64,000 nucleotides of DNA from Panicum virgatum (GCF_016808335.1 NC_053149.1:15179714-15243713), one strand, 5' to 3'; positions 1-10,940 are shown, counted from the first letter of the stretch. The notes: generated from the sequence alone by a model not told the origin. Program-made: numbers and translations.

Positions 1-1989
1 CGGCTCACTGCTAGAAACCTAACTCAGAATCGCCCTAAGATAGGTATTCTCATTCTCCAAGTTGGCTTTCTCTACCGCAAGGCTATCCAGATCAGCAATC
101 AAACCAGGGCAAACAGAGCAGTCAATAGGTGGGCTAGACTCTATGACCTTAGTCTTCCCAAAAGACTTGATCAAAGCGTTCTTCTCATCTAGCTCCGACC
201 TAAGCGTGGGACAAAGCTTACAAGCACCAAGCAAAACAGGCCTAGACTTCATCTCCTCTAGCTCGCACACAACAGTAGCAAACTTAGACTGCAACGTAGC
301 TAGATCAGACTTGAAGATAGGACACTCATCACATTCAAGAACATCGCTAACAATTGGTGCATCCCTAACCAGTTCTAGTTCATGCTTAGCCTTAGCGAGC
401 TCATGAGACACGTCAGAAAGCGAAGTCTTAGCAACATCTAAGTTTGCGACGTTCTCATCATGCTTGGCACGGAGAGCAACAAGATCATTCATGTGAGATA
501 TGTAGCCAGCGCACTCATCCTCACTAGATTTCTCCCTAGCACAAGCCAGCTCAGCCCTAAGCTTTCTACGCTCTCTAGCTGCTTCCTTAAGCAGTCTTTT
601 CTGGTTGTCGAGAGCGAAGTACAACTCCCTAACCTCTATATCTAGCAGGTCGATCGTGGAGTTTACCTCTGAATCACTCTCAGATCTAGGAGAAGGGTCG
701 GCGTGCGTCGGTGTAGCATGTCCACCTGAAGACGCTCGGGCACCATCGGCTTCGCCCGCCATGGTGCAAAAACTCTTGCGCCGACCGGCCGCCAAGCAAA
801 GGCCGATGAAGCCGGTGGCTTCCTTGTCCCGCTTCTTCTTCTTCTTGTCGTCGTCGTCGGAGGTCGGTGAAGAAGAGCGTTCGGTGTCGGAGCTCTTGTC
901 GAGGTCGCTGAGCTGCGCCAGGAAGGCCTTCTCTCGCTTCTTGGCCTTGTACTGGAAGCGCTTCTTGAGCGACTCCTTGTCGAAGCGTCCTCCCCGGTCA
1001 CGACTACGGTGCTTGTGGCGCCGACGCTCCTTGTTGGAGCCTTCCTCGTCGCGGTGACGGTGGCGGTAGTAGTCGAAGTGGTTGTTCTGGCCACCGCCGG
1101 ACTTCTTGGGGCAATCGGCGATGAAGTGGTTCAAATCGCCGCAGTTGTAGCATCCGGGGTTCTTCTTCCTCTGCATGTTGTGGTAGACGCGCTGGAACTT
1201 GCTGATGAGGAGGCACAAGTCATCGTCGCCCAGCGTCTCCAGCTGCTCATCTGAAACAGAAGGCAAAGATGCAAGAGAAAAGCCAAGAGGAGAGTTAGCG
1301 TTAGAGCTCGATCCACCTGGGCCAGTCACAAGAGCGACGCTCTTGGAAGGAGGGGCACCATTGAGCTTGGCTCGTGTCTGGTTATCCACCTCTGTGGCCT
1401 TGAGCTTGCTGAAAAGCTCGTTCACCGTCAGAGTCTCATAGCTAGCAGACTCAATGATGGTGTTCACCTTGAGATCCCACACAGAGCGGTCAAGTGTGTA
1501 GAGCAACTTGAGAGCCTTCTGGTGCTCTGTGTACTCAAGGGCATCAGCAGATCTGTTCGCATTGACTTTGTTCACAATCAACTGAAAACGACTGAACATC
1601 AAGTCAATGCTCTCACCCGGCTCCTGTGTGAAGTTCTCGTATTCACGCCGGTGAGTCTCGAACAGTCTGGCCTTCACCTGAGGTGTGCCCTCGTGTTAGT
1701 TCTCAAGGCACGTCTAAATCTTGTGAGCTTCCTGAAAACCCTGGACGCGTGAGAACTCCGCACGAGAAACGCCAGCGAACAGGGCATTGACAGCCCTGGC
1801 GTTAGCCTCGTGCTCAGTCACTTGAAGAGGAGTGACCCGAGCGGCAAGCACCACGTAAGCCTGGTTCTTGGTAATATCCCAGACCTCGGCTCCCATGCTC
1901 TGCAAGAAGGCTCTCATGCGAACCTTCCAGTAGGCATAGTCCCTGCCGGAAAACACCGGGATCTTCCCAAGACTCGCCATGGTCGCCAA
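1..1989 (-). pseudogene. Ty1-copia (SIRE/Maximus-type) gag, decayed
   Basis: Start of the gag-pol reading frame of a copia retrotransposon; the rest lies left of the window. The ATG is at 1987-1989 and the protein opens MATMASLGKIPVFSGRDYAYW, the DUF4219/UBN2-type gag N-terminus. A zinc knuckle of the form C-x2-C-x4-H-x4-C (CYNCGDLNHFIADC) lies near 1115-1155. It is followed by a Lys/Arg-rich stretch, an acidic Ser/Asp/Lys tract and a long coiled coil, an extended gag typical of the SIRE group. The frame is broken by in-frame stops at 1714-1716 (TAG), 1696-1698 (TAA) and 19-21 (TAG), with no frameshift between them. The stops at 1714 and 19 stand where conserved tryptophans are expected. Gag would form the particle core, but this copy cannot make it whole. 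Family level is confident; the exact lineage is inferred from the extended gag and LTR-end sequence. Confidence 0.85.
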
Positions 1990-2030
1990 GTGGTTTTCGA
2001 ACTGGTTAAGATGCTGAAAATCTCAACCAG

Positions 2031-2042
2031 GCACTGATACCA
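2031..2042 (-). other. primer-binding site of the SIRE-type element
   Basis: On the minus strand this reads TGGTATCAGTGC, one base from the copia consensus TGGTATCAGAGC that pairs with initiator-Met tRNA. It lies between the LTR end (CCCTCA at about 2045-2050) and the gag start at 1989, where first-strand priming is expected. Confidence 0.75.
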
Positions 2043-2277
2043 ATTGAGGGACCGAAGCCGGCGACCAGAGGGGGGTGAATGGGAGCCGATCAAAATTTCT
2101 TCCGAAATTCAAACCGTCGGCCTATATCCCAAAAATCACCCAAGCCCTCAAGTGTTCTGACCAAAGTTTGGAATAGCTATGAGAAAGCTAAACCAACACA
2201 AAAGGCCTCGAACGTGCGAGTGAAACCACGAAGCAAATCGGAAGCGACTCGGAAAAATAGCAGACCTCTCTGCCTGG

Positions 2278-2571
2278 ACCGGTCTGACCGGTGACCTGGA
2301 CCGGTCTGACCGGTCGTGTCTGTCCAAAGGCGAGCAGACCGGTCTGACCGGTATTGCCTACCGGTCTGACCGGTAGCACCCAGAAAACACCGAAAACAGG
2401 GGTGGCGGCCTGGGAGAAAGAGCAATTCACGGACAAGTTACAAAAGCCACACGACCTAATACAAGTGAAGGGGTATTTATACCCGCGGAGACCGGTCAGA
2501 CCGGTGCCATGGACTGGTCAGACCGGTTGGTTAGATCGGTCAGACCGGTGCCAGGGACCGGTCAGACCGGT
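2278..2571. repeat. eight 15-bp palindromes, 22-bp spacing
   Basis: Copies of ACCGGTC(A/T)GACCGGT, a palindrome around one central base, start at 2278, 2300, 2338, 2360, 2491, 2513, 2535 and 2557. The copies at 2513 and 2535 carry one mismatch each. Neighbours within a block start exactly 22 bp apart, in two pairs and one run of four. Confidence 0.9.
2474..2481 (-). promoter_or_regulatory. TATA box of the SIRE-type LTR promoter
   Basis: Minus strand reads TATAAATA within GGGTATAAATACCC, the only good TATA in this LTR. It lies between the two palindrome blocks (2278-2374 and 2491-2571), so one block would be upstream and one downstream of the core promoter. Inference from position and sequence only. 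Confidence 0.5.
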
Positions 2572-2715
2572 TGGTCTGCAGATTCCTCCTGTACACGATC
2601 TCATCTGACGGCTGAGGTTCTTTCTTCGCAACGAAGTCTTCTCCACGATGCCACCATCTTAATGAAGATCTGGTCCACGGTTTTGAAAGGTCCGTGAAAC
2701 CCGGGTAGATGGCCG

Positions 2716-3830
2716 GTTTTGAGAAAACCGCCAAAACTCCTCGCACGGGAAGATTCCCCGCCTCCACGCCGTGGCCCTAGACGCCGTTCCCGCCTCGGCC
2801 TTCGGACGGCCCTAGACGCCGCCCGACGCCCGTCACCTCCTCGCCCGCAGCGAGGCCCTAGACGCCGTCGACGCCCGTCGCCTCTGTCAGTCCCGAGACC
2901 GACGCCCGTGCCTCCACGACTTGGCGTCTTCAACCGCCGTCCGCCTCCTTGGTTTTGTGGCGCAAACCAAGAAACCCGCCTTCCGTCGCCGCTTGCGCCC
3001 TCGATCCAGGAGTGGACGCCACAGCTGCCGCCCGGTCCGAGCTCCGGTCCCGGCTGCCCTTCACCGCCGTCCACCGCACGGTCCATCGGCCACAGCACCT
3101 CCACGACAGCTCCCCGTCGACACTCGATGCCCGTGTACCTGCAATCCAAAGACCAAGTGCACGATCACACCGCACGGTTGACAATTCACTCATCACAAGC
3201 AGGATAGAGTACTCAACATTCCTCACCACCGACCCGTTCCCCGCCCCCCTCCTCTGCACCTCGCAGCATCCCGTCACCGGCCCCCTCCCCTGCGACCCCG
3301 ACGCCGCCCACCGCCGCCCGCGTGAGCCGCCGCGCTTGACTCTCGGCGGCGCGGGCACGTCCCGGCCCCGCGCGCGTGAGCCCCAGATCCCCGCGGACGC
3401 CGCCCGCCGCCGCTCGCGCGAGCCGCCGCACTTGAATCTCGGCGGCGCGGGCACGTTCCGTCGGCAAAGGAGTCCGCGTGCTCCACGACGTCTTCGTACT
3501 CCTTCTCCTCAAGCTTCTCCTCCACGCGGGACGACGGCGGCGCGCACGCGTGGGCGGTGCCGGCGAGCGGCCGTGGCGGGCGGGACGACGGCGGCGCGGG
3601 CGACGCGCGGTGCCGGTGAGGGGCAGCGGCGGGCGGGACAGCGGCGGCGCGGGCGACGCACGGTGCCGGCGAGCGGCCGCGTCAGGGCGGCGCGCGCAAC
3701 GCGGCGGAGCGTATCGGCCGCAGCTGGGCGAGCGGGAGGAGCGCCGCGGGCGCATGCGGCCTCCCTCTCCGGCGAGTTCTGCGAGCACTGCGGCAGTGGA
3801 ATGCCCTTCATTTACTGTGCATGCATGGGT
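2716..3830. other. GC-rich block with local duplications, no convincing gene
   Basis: Very GC-rich sequence, open in several frames on both strands simply because stop codons are rare. I recognise no domain in any frame. A segment near 3310-3360 (CTCGGCGGCGCGGGCACGT) recurs about 100 bp on at 3410-3460, and 3540-3690 holds further imperfect GGCGGGCGGGAC-type repeats. It could be captured gene sequence or decayed transposon interior. At 3870-3960 are phrases (AAACCAAATAGGG, AAACTAAACAGGG) typical of grass DNA-transposon ends. Confidence 0.4.
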
Positions 3831-3966
3831 ATTTTTGTACTTTGTCAACTTCATTAAATGACCTTTAGTCTCTCTAGTCTTTGAAACCAAATAGGGTAGG
3901 TCTAAAAGTTTTTGACCAGGGATTTTTAGTAGTCTAGGGGCTTTTAGAAACTAAACAGGGTTTCTA

Positions 3967-4047
3967 AAAGTGTGACATCATAGTCCATTTCTCTTTTGTC
4001 TGCCCCTCTTTGCTATCCAACTCAGTATAACTATGATGTCACACTTT
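3967..4047. repeat. perfect 18-bp inverted repeat
   Basis: AAAGTGTGACATCATAGT at 3967-3984 is matched exactly by its reverse complement at 4030-4047, leaving a 45-base loop. It could be a tiny MITE or a hairpin; no target duplication was evident. Confidence 0.8.
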
Positions 4048-4960
4048 ATTTAGCCTGCCTATGTTGCTTTATTATATTTACTCTCAGTCCGCCTCATGCA
4101 CGTAACCAAACTTTTGTGAGATGTATTTGATTTCTTTTTCTTTTTTTTGAAGTGAGAGGCATTTGGTTTCTGATTTAGTGGTGACTGACAAGCGTGTATA
4201 TTGATCATTTCTTATTATATTCCTCTACTTAAATGAGAGTCTTGCTGCAATGTTTTTTTTTCCCACCATATCTGGCTAGTTTATGTGTGGCCATCCTCGA
4301 AATATTCCTTTCATTTTTTTAACATTGGGTCTTTAAACAGCACTACATAATTGAGAGAAAGACTTGAATCAATTAATGTTTAGATGAAAACCGCATGGAA
4401 CAATGCATGGCAATGGTACTTTATGTTAATTAGTTTTCTTAGAATTGTAGATGAAGGTAACTTAGAAGCATGCGATCAGGGTACTTTGTTTTAATTTTTA
4501 ACGACATATGTAGGTGACAAGATTGAAGCATGTATTAGGGCCACTTTCAGTTAAATTTTGTCCCGTAATATATATGTGACAGATGTGGGTACCTTTGTAG
4601 GAACACATGTGAATAATCTATGAGTGGATACTAGGGTATTTTGGGATATTTTTTCTCAATAGCAAATGTGAGCAATTTAGAAACAAATTAAAATTCACTA
4701 TCTATTTTATCAAGGATGATAAAAGTCCATCAAATATTTTTGTCTTTTTAAAGAATTTTTCGGAATCCATTTAAAGTGGAGGGTAATAAATAAGCTTCCA
4801 ACTAATAGTAAAATGAGAAATTAAAACTAAGCTTCCCACTTACTCCTATAGTGAAATGAGAAAAACTAACTAGTACTTCTAGAGTTAATAAACCACTTTC
4901 TACAAGTTGGTAGCTAATGGGTGGAAGATTCCTTTGTCCACATCATCCTATTCTCAGATA
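4048..4960. other. AT-rich intergenic DNA, no gene
   Basis: No coding signal. Between about 4440 and 4720 are degenerate phrases such as GAGCAATTTAGAAAC and GTAACTTAGAAGC that resemble the 110-bp tandem unit flanking the copia element near 27.9 and 44.0 kb. They suggest an old, diverged stretch of the same repeat. Confidence 0.4.
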
Positions 4961-5044
4961 GGCTTCATCCTGACCACGGGGGGATTTGATGTTTGCTACT
5001 ATCCCTCAGGACCACCTGTACGCCGCCACCCGCTTGGACTCTGA

Positions 5045-6137
5045 TCATGTCGCACCGACGCCGAGGAAGTCGTAGAAGGGCCGGGCGAGCTTGCCGCAGC
5101 CATCGTCGGAGGCCGCCGCCCGGTGGCGCGCTGGCGAGGGAACGGAGAACGCGGACCGCGCGCCGGGCGCGAACGCGGCGGCGCGAGGGGCCACGTCGTA
5201 GCCTGCGGCGTCGTCGTTCGAACTCTGGTAGAAGCAGGGGGCGGCGGCCGCGCCGGCGGAGCCGAGGGAGAGGTTGGTGGTGCAGGTGGACGCGGACCCT
5301 TCGGACTCGCCGCCGCTGCACGCGCGGGTGGTCGCGGCCGCCGCCTCCGTGCGGACGCCGTGCTGGGCGTGCGCACCGCCGGCGTGGAACGCCACGGGAG
5401 GGGAGCGGTCGTGGCGGTGGCCGACGACGGCGGGGGTTGGCGCGAAGTGCGACGAGGAGGTGGTGGCGGTGCAGGAGGAGGAGGGCTTGCGGCGTCGGAT
5501 CGCGCCGGACTGCTCGCGGTGCTTGCGCGCGGCGAGGACGTGCCAGTGGTTCTTGACGGCGTTGTCGGTGCGCCCCGGGAAGAGGCGGGCGATGAGCGCC
5601 CACCTGTTGCCGTAGGCGCGGTGCGCCGCCAGGAGGCGCTCCTCCTCCTCCTCGGAGAAGGCCCGCCGGTTGATCCGCGGGTCCAGCTGGTTGAACCACC
5701 GCAGCCGGCAGCTCTTCCCTGCTCCATCATTCCGTCAGAGCACGCATCATTCAGGAACACGAAGAATGGATTGAATTTTTTTTCTGTCCTCTCAGTGGAA
5801 AATGCCCGTTCGAATCCATCACCATCACCGCATTGCAAAGCTTACCTGATCGGCCGTCGAGGTTCTCGGCGATGAGGTTCCAGTTCTGGGGCCCGTGCTG
5901 CGCGACGAGCTCCTTGAGCTTGGCGTCCTCGGCGGGCCGCCAGTGGCCTCTCGTGCACAGCTTCCCCAGCCCACCACCGGCGCCGTGGCCGCGGCCGCAG
6001 CTAGCATCCTCCAGGCCCTCTGCATGGCCGTGGTACACCTCCTCCGAAACGACGGCCGGCTCATGTTCGTCGTGGAACGGAGACAGAGCCGCCGCCGGTG
6101 GAGCACGGCCGGAGAAACAAGCCATCTCATGAACCAT
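5045..6137 (-). CDS. R2R3-MYB transcription factor, subgroup 21 (MYB52/105/117-like)
   Basis: Two exons: 5846-6137 (ATG at 6135-6137) and 5045-5718 (TGA at 5045-5047), giving 321 residues. The intron has a GTAAGC donor and a GGAGCAG acceptor and splits the Gly codon of [11 protein letters not shown], the conserved first-intron position of plant R2R3-MYBs. R2 spans about residues 62-111 (Trp in GHW, QNW, LRW). R3 spans about 112-163, with Phe replacing its first Trp as is normal ([11 protein letters not shown]) and [20 protein letters not shown] as recognition helix. The following [13 protein letters not shown] and the extreme C-terminus FLGVGAT resemble the MYB105/MYB117 (LATERAL ORGAN FUSION) branch. 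Known members are nuclear DNA-binding regulators of organ boundaries, cell walls or anther sugar supply; which applies here cannot be told. The linker and C-terminal region are Ala/Ser-rich and GC-rich. No disruption is seen. Upstream DNA is filled with small transposons. Confidence 0.93.
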
Positions 6138-6260
6138 CTGGGCTCAAGGCTTGAGGGGAGGGATTGTGAGAGAGGAAGCTGCAATATAAGAGAGAGGGAA
6201 AGGGTATGCTTGTTGCTGCTGCAAATGGAGGCTTGCTCCTGCTAATATAGGAGGAGGAGG
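6138..6260 (-). promoter_or_regulatory. probable core promoter and 5' UTR of the MYB gene
   Basis: On the minus strand CCTATATTAG (about 6241-6250) is a plausible TATA box about 105 bp before the ATG. A second TATA-like CTTATATTGC lies at 6181-6190. The interval is pyrimidine/GA-rich, as grass 5' UTRs often are. No experimental start is available. Confidence 0.35.
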
Positions 6261-6382
6261 CTACCTTTTGCTCTGCCTCGAACACTCCCAACTCCAAATA
6301 AAACACTGCGTTCTGCTTTTCTCTTTGTGTGTAGTATAGTTTTTCTTAGAGAGATGGAGATGGATGGGATTGGTTTGGATTA

Positions 6383-6664
6383 GAGCATCTCCAACATATT
6401 ATTCATATCTCATATCCTAAATATTCTCTCTCTCCATTACTAATATCTACTTTTATTGTTTAGGTAATGGTTGTTGCAGCAAATTACCAAAATTCAATCA
6501 CCTAAATCTCCAACATATTTAGGTGAGAGAGAGGTGTATTTTGGTGATTACCAAAAACTTATAGGTAAAGAGGATCGGATTGGTAATCTGCTGGAACACC
6601 CCATCACCAAAATATTAATTTTTTGATATTAGGGAGAGTGATGAGTAATCTGTTGGAGATGCTC
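6383..6664. mobile_element. MITE with GAGCATCTCCAACA terminal inverted repeats
   Basis: 282 bp beginning GAGCATCTCCAACA and ending in its exact reverse complement TGTTGGAGATGCTC. It is AT-rich and non-coding, with internal TTAGGTGA-type repeats. This terminus is common among grass MITEs; the superfamily is not certain because no clean target duplication was found. Confidence 0.75.
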
Positions 6665-6740
6665 AATTCAGCCAATCAGGTCCGTTCCTTGGTCTTGCTT
6701 CGAGACTGATGGCAGAAGGACAGACATAGAGTGATATCAG

Positions 6741-7039
6741 ACCTCGTTAAGTTGCGTTGCGCCCGAAATTTTTTAAGGAAATCTTTCCATATTTGAAGTA
6801 TTAAACATAGACTAATTATAAAAGTAATTACAGAATTCATTTGTAAACTACAATATAAATTTATTAAGATTAATTAATCTATTATTAGCACATGTGTATT
6901 ACCATTAAATTCGTCTCGCAATTTACAAGCAATATGCAATTTATTTTTTATTTCGTCTAAATTTAATACTCCAGCTACGTAAGATTCTTTTTTTATGTGA
7001 TAGTTTTAAAATTTTAAATTTTGCAACTAAATAAGGCCT
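6741..7039. mobile_element. Tourist-like MITE
   Basis: About 300 bp of AT-rich DNA with imperfect inverted ends: left ACCTCGTTAAGTTGC, right the complement of GCCTTATTTAGTTGC. It holds the phrase ATTCGTCTCGCAATTTAC, recurrent in this grass MITE group and also seen in the elements near 14.5 and 18.1 kb. Confidence 0.6.
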
Positions 7040-7088
7040 TCTGCACCACGACTGGGTGCAGTATGCACAATGCTCCGCTGCTACAGTT

Positions 7089-7694
7089 CACTACTACAGA
7101 ACAGATCTTTGATCTAGGCCATTTATCCCGGCTGCTTTTGGGCCCGGGACCAAAGGTGGCTTTTATCCCGGATCCAACGGCTAGTCGGGCCAGCGGGGGG
7201 ACATGTGCCTTTTGTCCCGATTGGAAGCACGAACCGAGACCAAAAGTCCCCCTTTTGTCCCGGTTGATGGTTCCATCTGGGACAAAAGGTCCAACCATTT
7301 AGTCTTGGTTGGTAATACTAACCCGGACTAAATGGTGACTATTTTGTCCGGGTTGGTGGCACCAACCCGGACTAAAGGACCCTTTAATCCCGGTTGGTGT
7401 TATCAACCCAAACAAAAGGCCCCTCCACGTGATACTTCAAAAAAAAGTTATTCTATATTGAGTCACATATACTACTTAGATGAATTGGCAAAGAAACCAT
7501 GCACTAGTCAAGAGGTCTCGGGATTGAATCCCACGGGGCGCAAAAAAAATTTTAGCGTTAGAGATGTTTTGTCCCGGTTTTGCCACCCGGGACTAAAACT
7601 TCCAGACTTTTGTCCTCGAAGGTGAATCCCCTATTCCAAAATCGAGACAAATGGCACTTTTGAACCGGGAAAAAAAGCCGGATTTGTAGTAGTG
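7089..7694. mobile_element. small non-autonomous CACTA element
   Basis: 606 bp starting CACTACTACA and ending TGTAGTAGTG, the CACTA (En/Spm) terminal repeat. Three-base flanks are GTT and GTA, a near-match target duplication. The interior consists of repeated inverted motifs of the TTTAGTCCCGGTTGG / CCAACCCGGACTAAA type, typical subterminal repeats where CACTA transposase binds. It carries no transposase. A stretch at about 7500-7550 contains GGGATTGAATCCC, which resembles a tRNA T-arm/B box. Confidence 0.85.
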
Positions 7695-8520
7695 GTACCT
7701 GATCGTGTCTCGCGCGGCTCCGGACCGTCCGATCCAGCTTCGGTTACGGTACTTGGTACTATACAACGGCACGGAACCCTGTCCTGTCCTACCTCTCTGT
7801 CGTTGTTTTCGTGCCGTCCTCCGTAGAGAGAGACAGAGTGTTCATGAAATAGTTTTTCTAGGGTTCAGCTTCAGAGGCCGCTCGTGTAGGTTTGGTTTGG
7901 GGAGTGAGCCCAACTCCAACCAGGCGACGACTACCGGAGGTGGAACTCTGTCCCTCCCCGCATCGACCAACCCACCGGAACCCCGTTCCCGTTCTCCCTG
8001 TGCGCACCCACACAATGACCCCCCGATCTCTTCCTCCTCCCAACCACTCCCATCATCGTCAGCCACCCCATGACATTATTAGCACCATGACAGTGCCATT
8101 AAAATAATTCTCAAGGATAGCATCTAAGGATTGGCATGAGTCTTGTGTGAAAAACGTTCGAGGTTGTTCTTTTCCACTCAGACTGAACATGGATCCATCA
8201 TTTCATTTGGTCATCGCCCATCGGCAAGGATATGCAATAAGAAATAGGAATCCACCTAACCAAAAAGAAAAAAATGTAACGTTGTTATGAAAATATGTTC
8301 ATGATAAAAATGTGTATGTGAGGTTGTATTTGATATTATGCAAAGTTGTTTGAAGCTAAGGTTAGTCAAGTTGGCTAGCAGTGGTGTCTGCGACAAATGG
8401 TCATATATGTTACCTCTAATAGTGGGGAGGGGGGATAAAATTATTATGAAAGTATGTTTTACATCCCGGATTTGCTAATTACATGTGCGAGTTGCAAGCG
8501 AACATTTTTAGAGGTCAAGT
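7695..8520. other. intergenic, no gene recognised
   Basis: Open frames at 7705-8107 are short, without recognisable domains, and overlap on both strands. I see no promoter, splice pattern or RNA gene. The last five bases, 8516-8520 (CAAGT), are the target duplication of the next element. Confidence 0.4.
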
Positions 8521-9063
8521 TGTTGACGCAAATCTCGGTCAACACACGAACGCACTAGATCGTGCGGCACGAGAAGGAGCTCGATGCAGCTCCTCCTGCG
8601 TGGAGCGGTCAGATCGGTCGCCCGGGGTGAAATCGGCGACGGCTGACGAACGCTAGCCCGGGAGGGACCCTGTCAGGGCAGGCGCACGTTGGGTTGTTCT
8701 AGGATCGGCAGGCCACCTAGAATGTCTTCAGACGTCGCGGAGATGAAGGAAGAACAGCAGATGGAGGGTGGAAAAGCTAGGATTTGGTAAAGAGGATAAA
8801 AAGTAGAGTTTGTATTGATTTTGATCGATTGGATATCCTCACTCGGCCGTGACCCTTTATATTTATAGGGTGGGGTGGACTTATTTCGCAAGGAATCCCT
8901 ATTACAAATCTAAATCTACAAAAACTCCTTAATTGACTCGGACTCCTCCTAGACCGGTCGGATCTACCGGTCAGACCGGTCGGTCTCTGCCGGGCAGGCC
9001 ACAGTGCCTCGACCGATCAGACTGCTCGGTCAGACCGGTTGGTGCTAATTTTGGCTGTCAACA
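8521..9063 (-). repeat. 3' LTR of the non-autonomous element
   Basis: 543 bp, intact. It contains palindromes of the ACCGGTCAGACCGGT type (e.g. 8966-8980) and a TATA region at 8856-8867 (minus strand TAAATATAAA). Relative to the other LTR it has about 42 extra bases near 8617-8660. Confidence 0.9.
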
Positions 9064-9571
9064 TATGCCCCCTGTTTTTTGGTAAAGTTTGCTTACCAAA
9101 AAACATTCTTCTGAGCCAAAATTGTCTAAGGGCGATGATTATCATTACATCGGCCATTATTTGGGCTAAGGGCGATAACTAATTATCGGCCATAACTTGC
9201 TCTAATCAAGTCGATGTCCAAACAACGTGTTTGGGCCGCCATACCATCTTCATTATTGCTGACGTCTTTGGCACGGCCTCCACTTGTTGCGCCATTGTCT
9301 CCTTCTTTCGCATACATTGCAGCCTTCGCTTCTGAGTATGAGACAAGCCTGAGGGACACCACCTCGGCTGTAAATACTTTGAATCTTACTCCTTGCTCTT
9401 CTCATTCTCCTTGCTGCAATCAACATCTTGCTTGACCGGATTATTGCTAGCAACAATCGGTCTTTGTAGTAATGCATGATTTGGATACATAGGAGGATAT
9501 TGAATATAATATGATTGCATATGTATCCTACTATAATCTATAGGTGTATAAAACTAAGGATATCAGCAATA

Positions 9572-10940
9572 TCATGGAGCAATCGGTCCACTAGATGAAA
9601 TATAGTTACCTTGACTCGATTGCTCCTGATATTTCGACGATGATCCCGTATCCTTTGCTTCGCTTGGTCGCCTCTTCTGTCTCTGAGCACTCCCCTGTTT
9701 CTCATATTTGGCCAAAAATTCTTTAAAACTTGGTATTGTCTTGATTTTGGAGGAGTTCACAGATTTACTGGGCGCACCGGTCAGACCGATCCCATGACCG
9801 GTCGAACCAGTCAAACCGCCGCTGTGGCCGGTCAGACCGGTCGACTTGCTGTCAGCTTTCTTCTTCTTGTCTTGCCCCCTAGTGTTTTTGCGCTTTGAGG
9901 GGTCTTCTGTGTCAGCTTCTTCTCAGGTCTTTCATCACCAATGACTACATTCTTTCCTTTCGTCGATTCGGCTTGACTCAGCCGAATTAGCACTTTAGGA
10001 TTGTTCAATTCCAACGTATGCACCGGGAAAGGATTCTGGTCAATCTGCATATTAGGAATAACCAATCGTCCTTCATTAATGGCCGATTAAATTACTCCAA
10101 AATTTTCTCTAAGCAAATTAGCCAAATCATTCTTATAATCAGCAAGCATTTTGTCAAAATTACTCGAAGAATTTGGCTGCGTGGATGTAGATACCTCACG
10201 CTGGTTTGAAACAAACTGACCGGATGGACCGGTCAGACCGGTGGGGGTGAACCGGTCTGACCAGACTGGTATACCAGTCTGACCGGTCTCTGCCGATTTT
10301 GCCAACGCTGCATTTATCATTCGAACATCTCGTCGGAGATAGGACCGATGTGTGGCACTGAGTTCCTGGAGATTTCTGGTGGTGTGTACTGAACAATCTC
10401 GTTTGTTCGGCTAATGCTGGCCGAACCAGGAATACTCATAATAGGGTCAGTGTACGTGGGTGTCATAGTTTGGCCACTGAAATAATTCATCGGCATCCCA
10501 TATTAAGGTTGACTCGTAGGAGATGCTACCGATGGTTAAGGAACATAAAATTCAGAAGTAGAAACAGATGGATGTTCATCGGCTGTTTCTGGTTTCGTAC
10601 CAGCCGATTCTCTTTCCTTAGAGCTAAGCCAATTAATCCAATAAACATCACGCTTAGCTAACAATTTCTAAATTTGTTCCATAGTAATACCAGAAGGTAG
10701 AGCAGTTGTGGCAAGTGTTACCTCAGTAGATGCATATGTGGAGGCAGAAGCGAAGTCAATCTCTTTGATCTTGGTGACTTTGCCGCGTCGATCGACCTTG
10801 ATGCTTGCAAGCGCCGCTAGTAGATCTTCTTCATCGCGCTTCTTCTTGCGCTCCTCTAGCAGCAGACGAACTTCCTCTGGAAGATGCTTGTACGTCGAAG
10901 GGATGATGTTGTCCAGATCGATTTCGGCAGTAGAGCCCAT
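9572..10940 (-). pseudogene. gag-like fragments of the non-autonomous element
   Basis: Several short minus-strand frames in succession (10668-10940, 10087-10320, 9832-10065, 9572-9814) look like pieces of one former protein, interrupted by stops and shifts. The first opens MGSTAEIDLDNIIPSTYKHL, 46 bases after the primer-site region, where gag should begin, and includes a charged helical stretch (LLLEERKKKRDEEDLL). Further on, the palindromic repeat is itself read as protein (TPTGLTGPSGQ). No zinc knuckle, protease, reverse transcriptase or integrase motif is visible. I call it gag-like from position; no direct domain recognition was possible. Confidence 0.5.

Larger units (their letters stand above)
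2045..2715 (-). repeat. 5' LTR of the SIRE-type copia element (outer boundary unclear)
   Basis: Non-coding sequence directly upstream of the primer-binding site, reading ...TTCACCCCCCTCTGG...CCCTCA at its 3' end as SIRE LTRs do. It holds eight odd-length palindromes and a TATA box. The far boundary (a TG start on the minus strand) could not be fixed. Sequence character changes to a GC-rich block near 2715, so the LTR may be truncated there. Confidence 0.6.

Noticed and set aside
663..1316. Additional frames (143, 81, 70 codons) over the zinc-knuckle part of the copia gag
   Set aside because: They are shifted readings of the same Lys/Arg-rich gag segment without any domain of their own.
5123..5875. 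250-codon plus-strand frame over the MYB gene
   Set aside because: It is antisense to the GC-rich MYB exons; rare stop codons explain it, and its translation is low-complexity Arg/Gly/Ala.
7505..7545. Possible tRNA gene
   Set aside because: Only a T-arm-like stem is present; no acceptor stem, D-arm or anticodon arm can be drawn around it.
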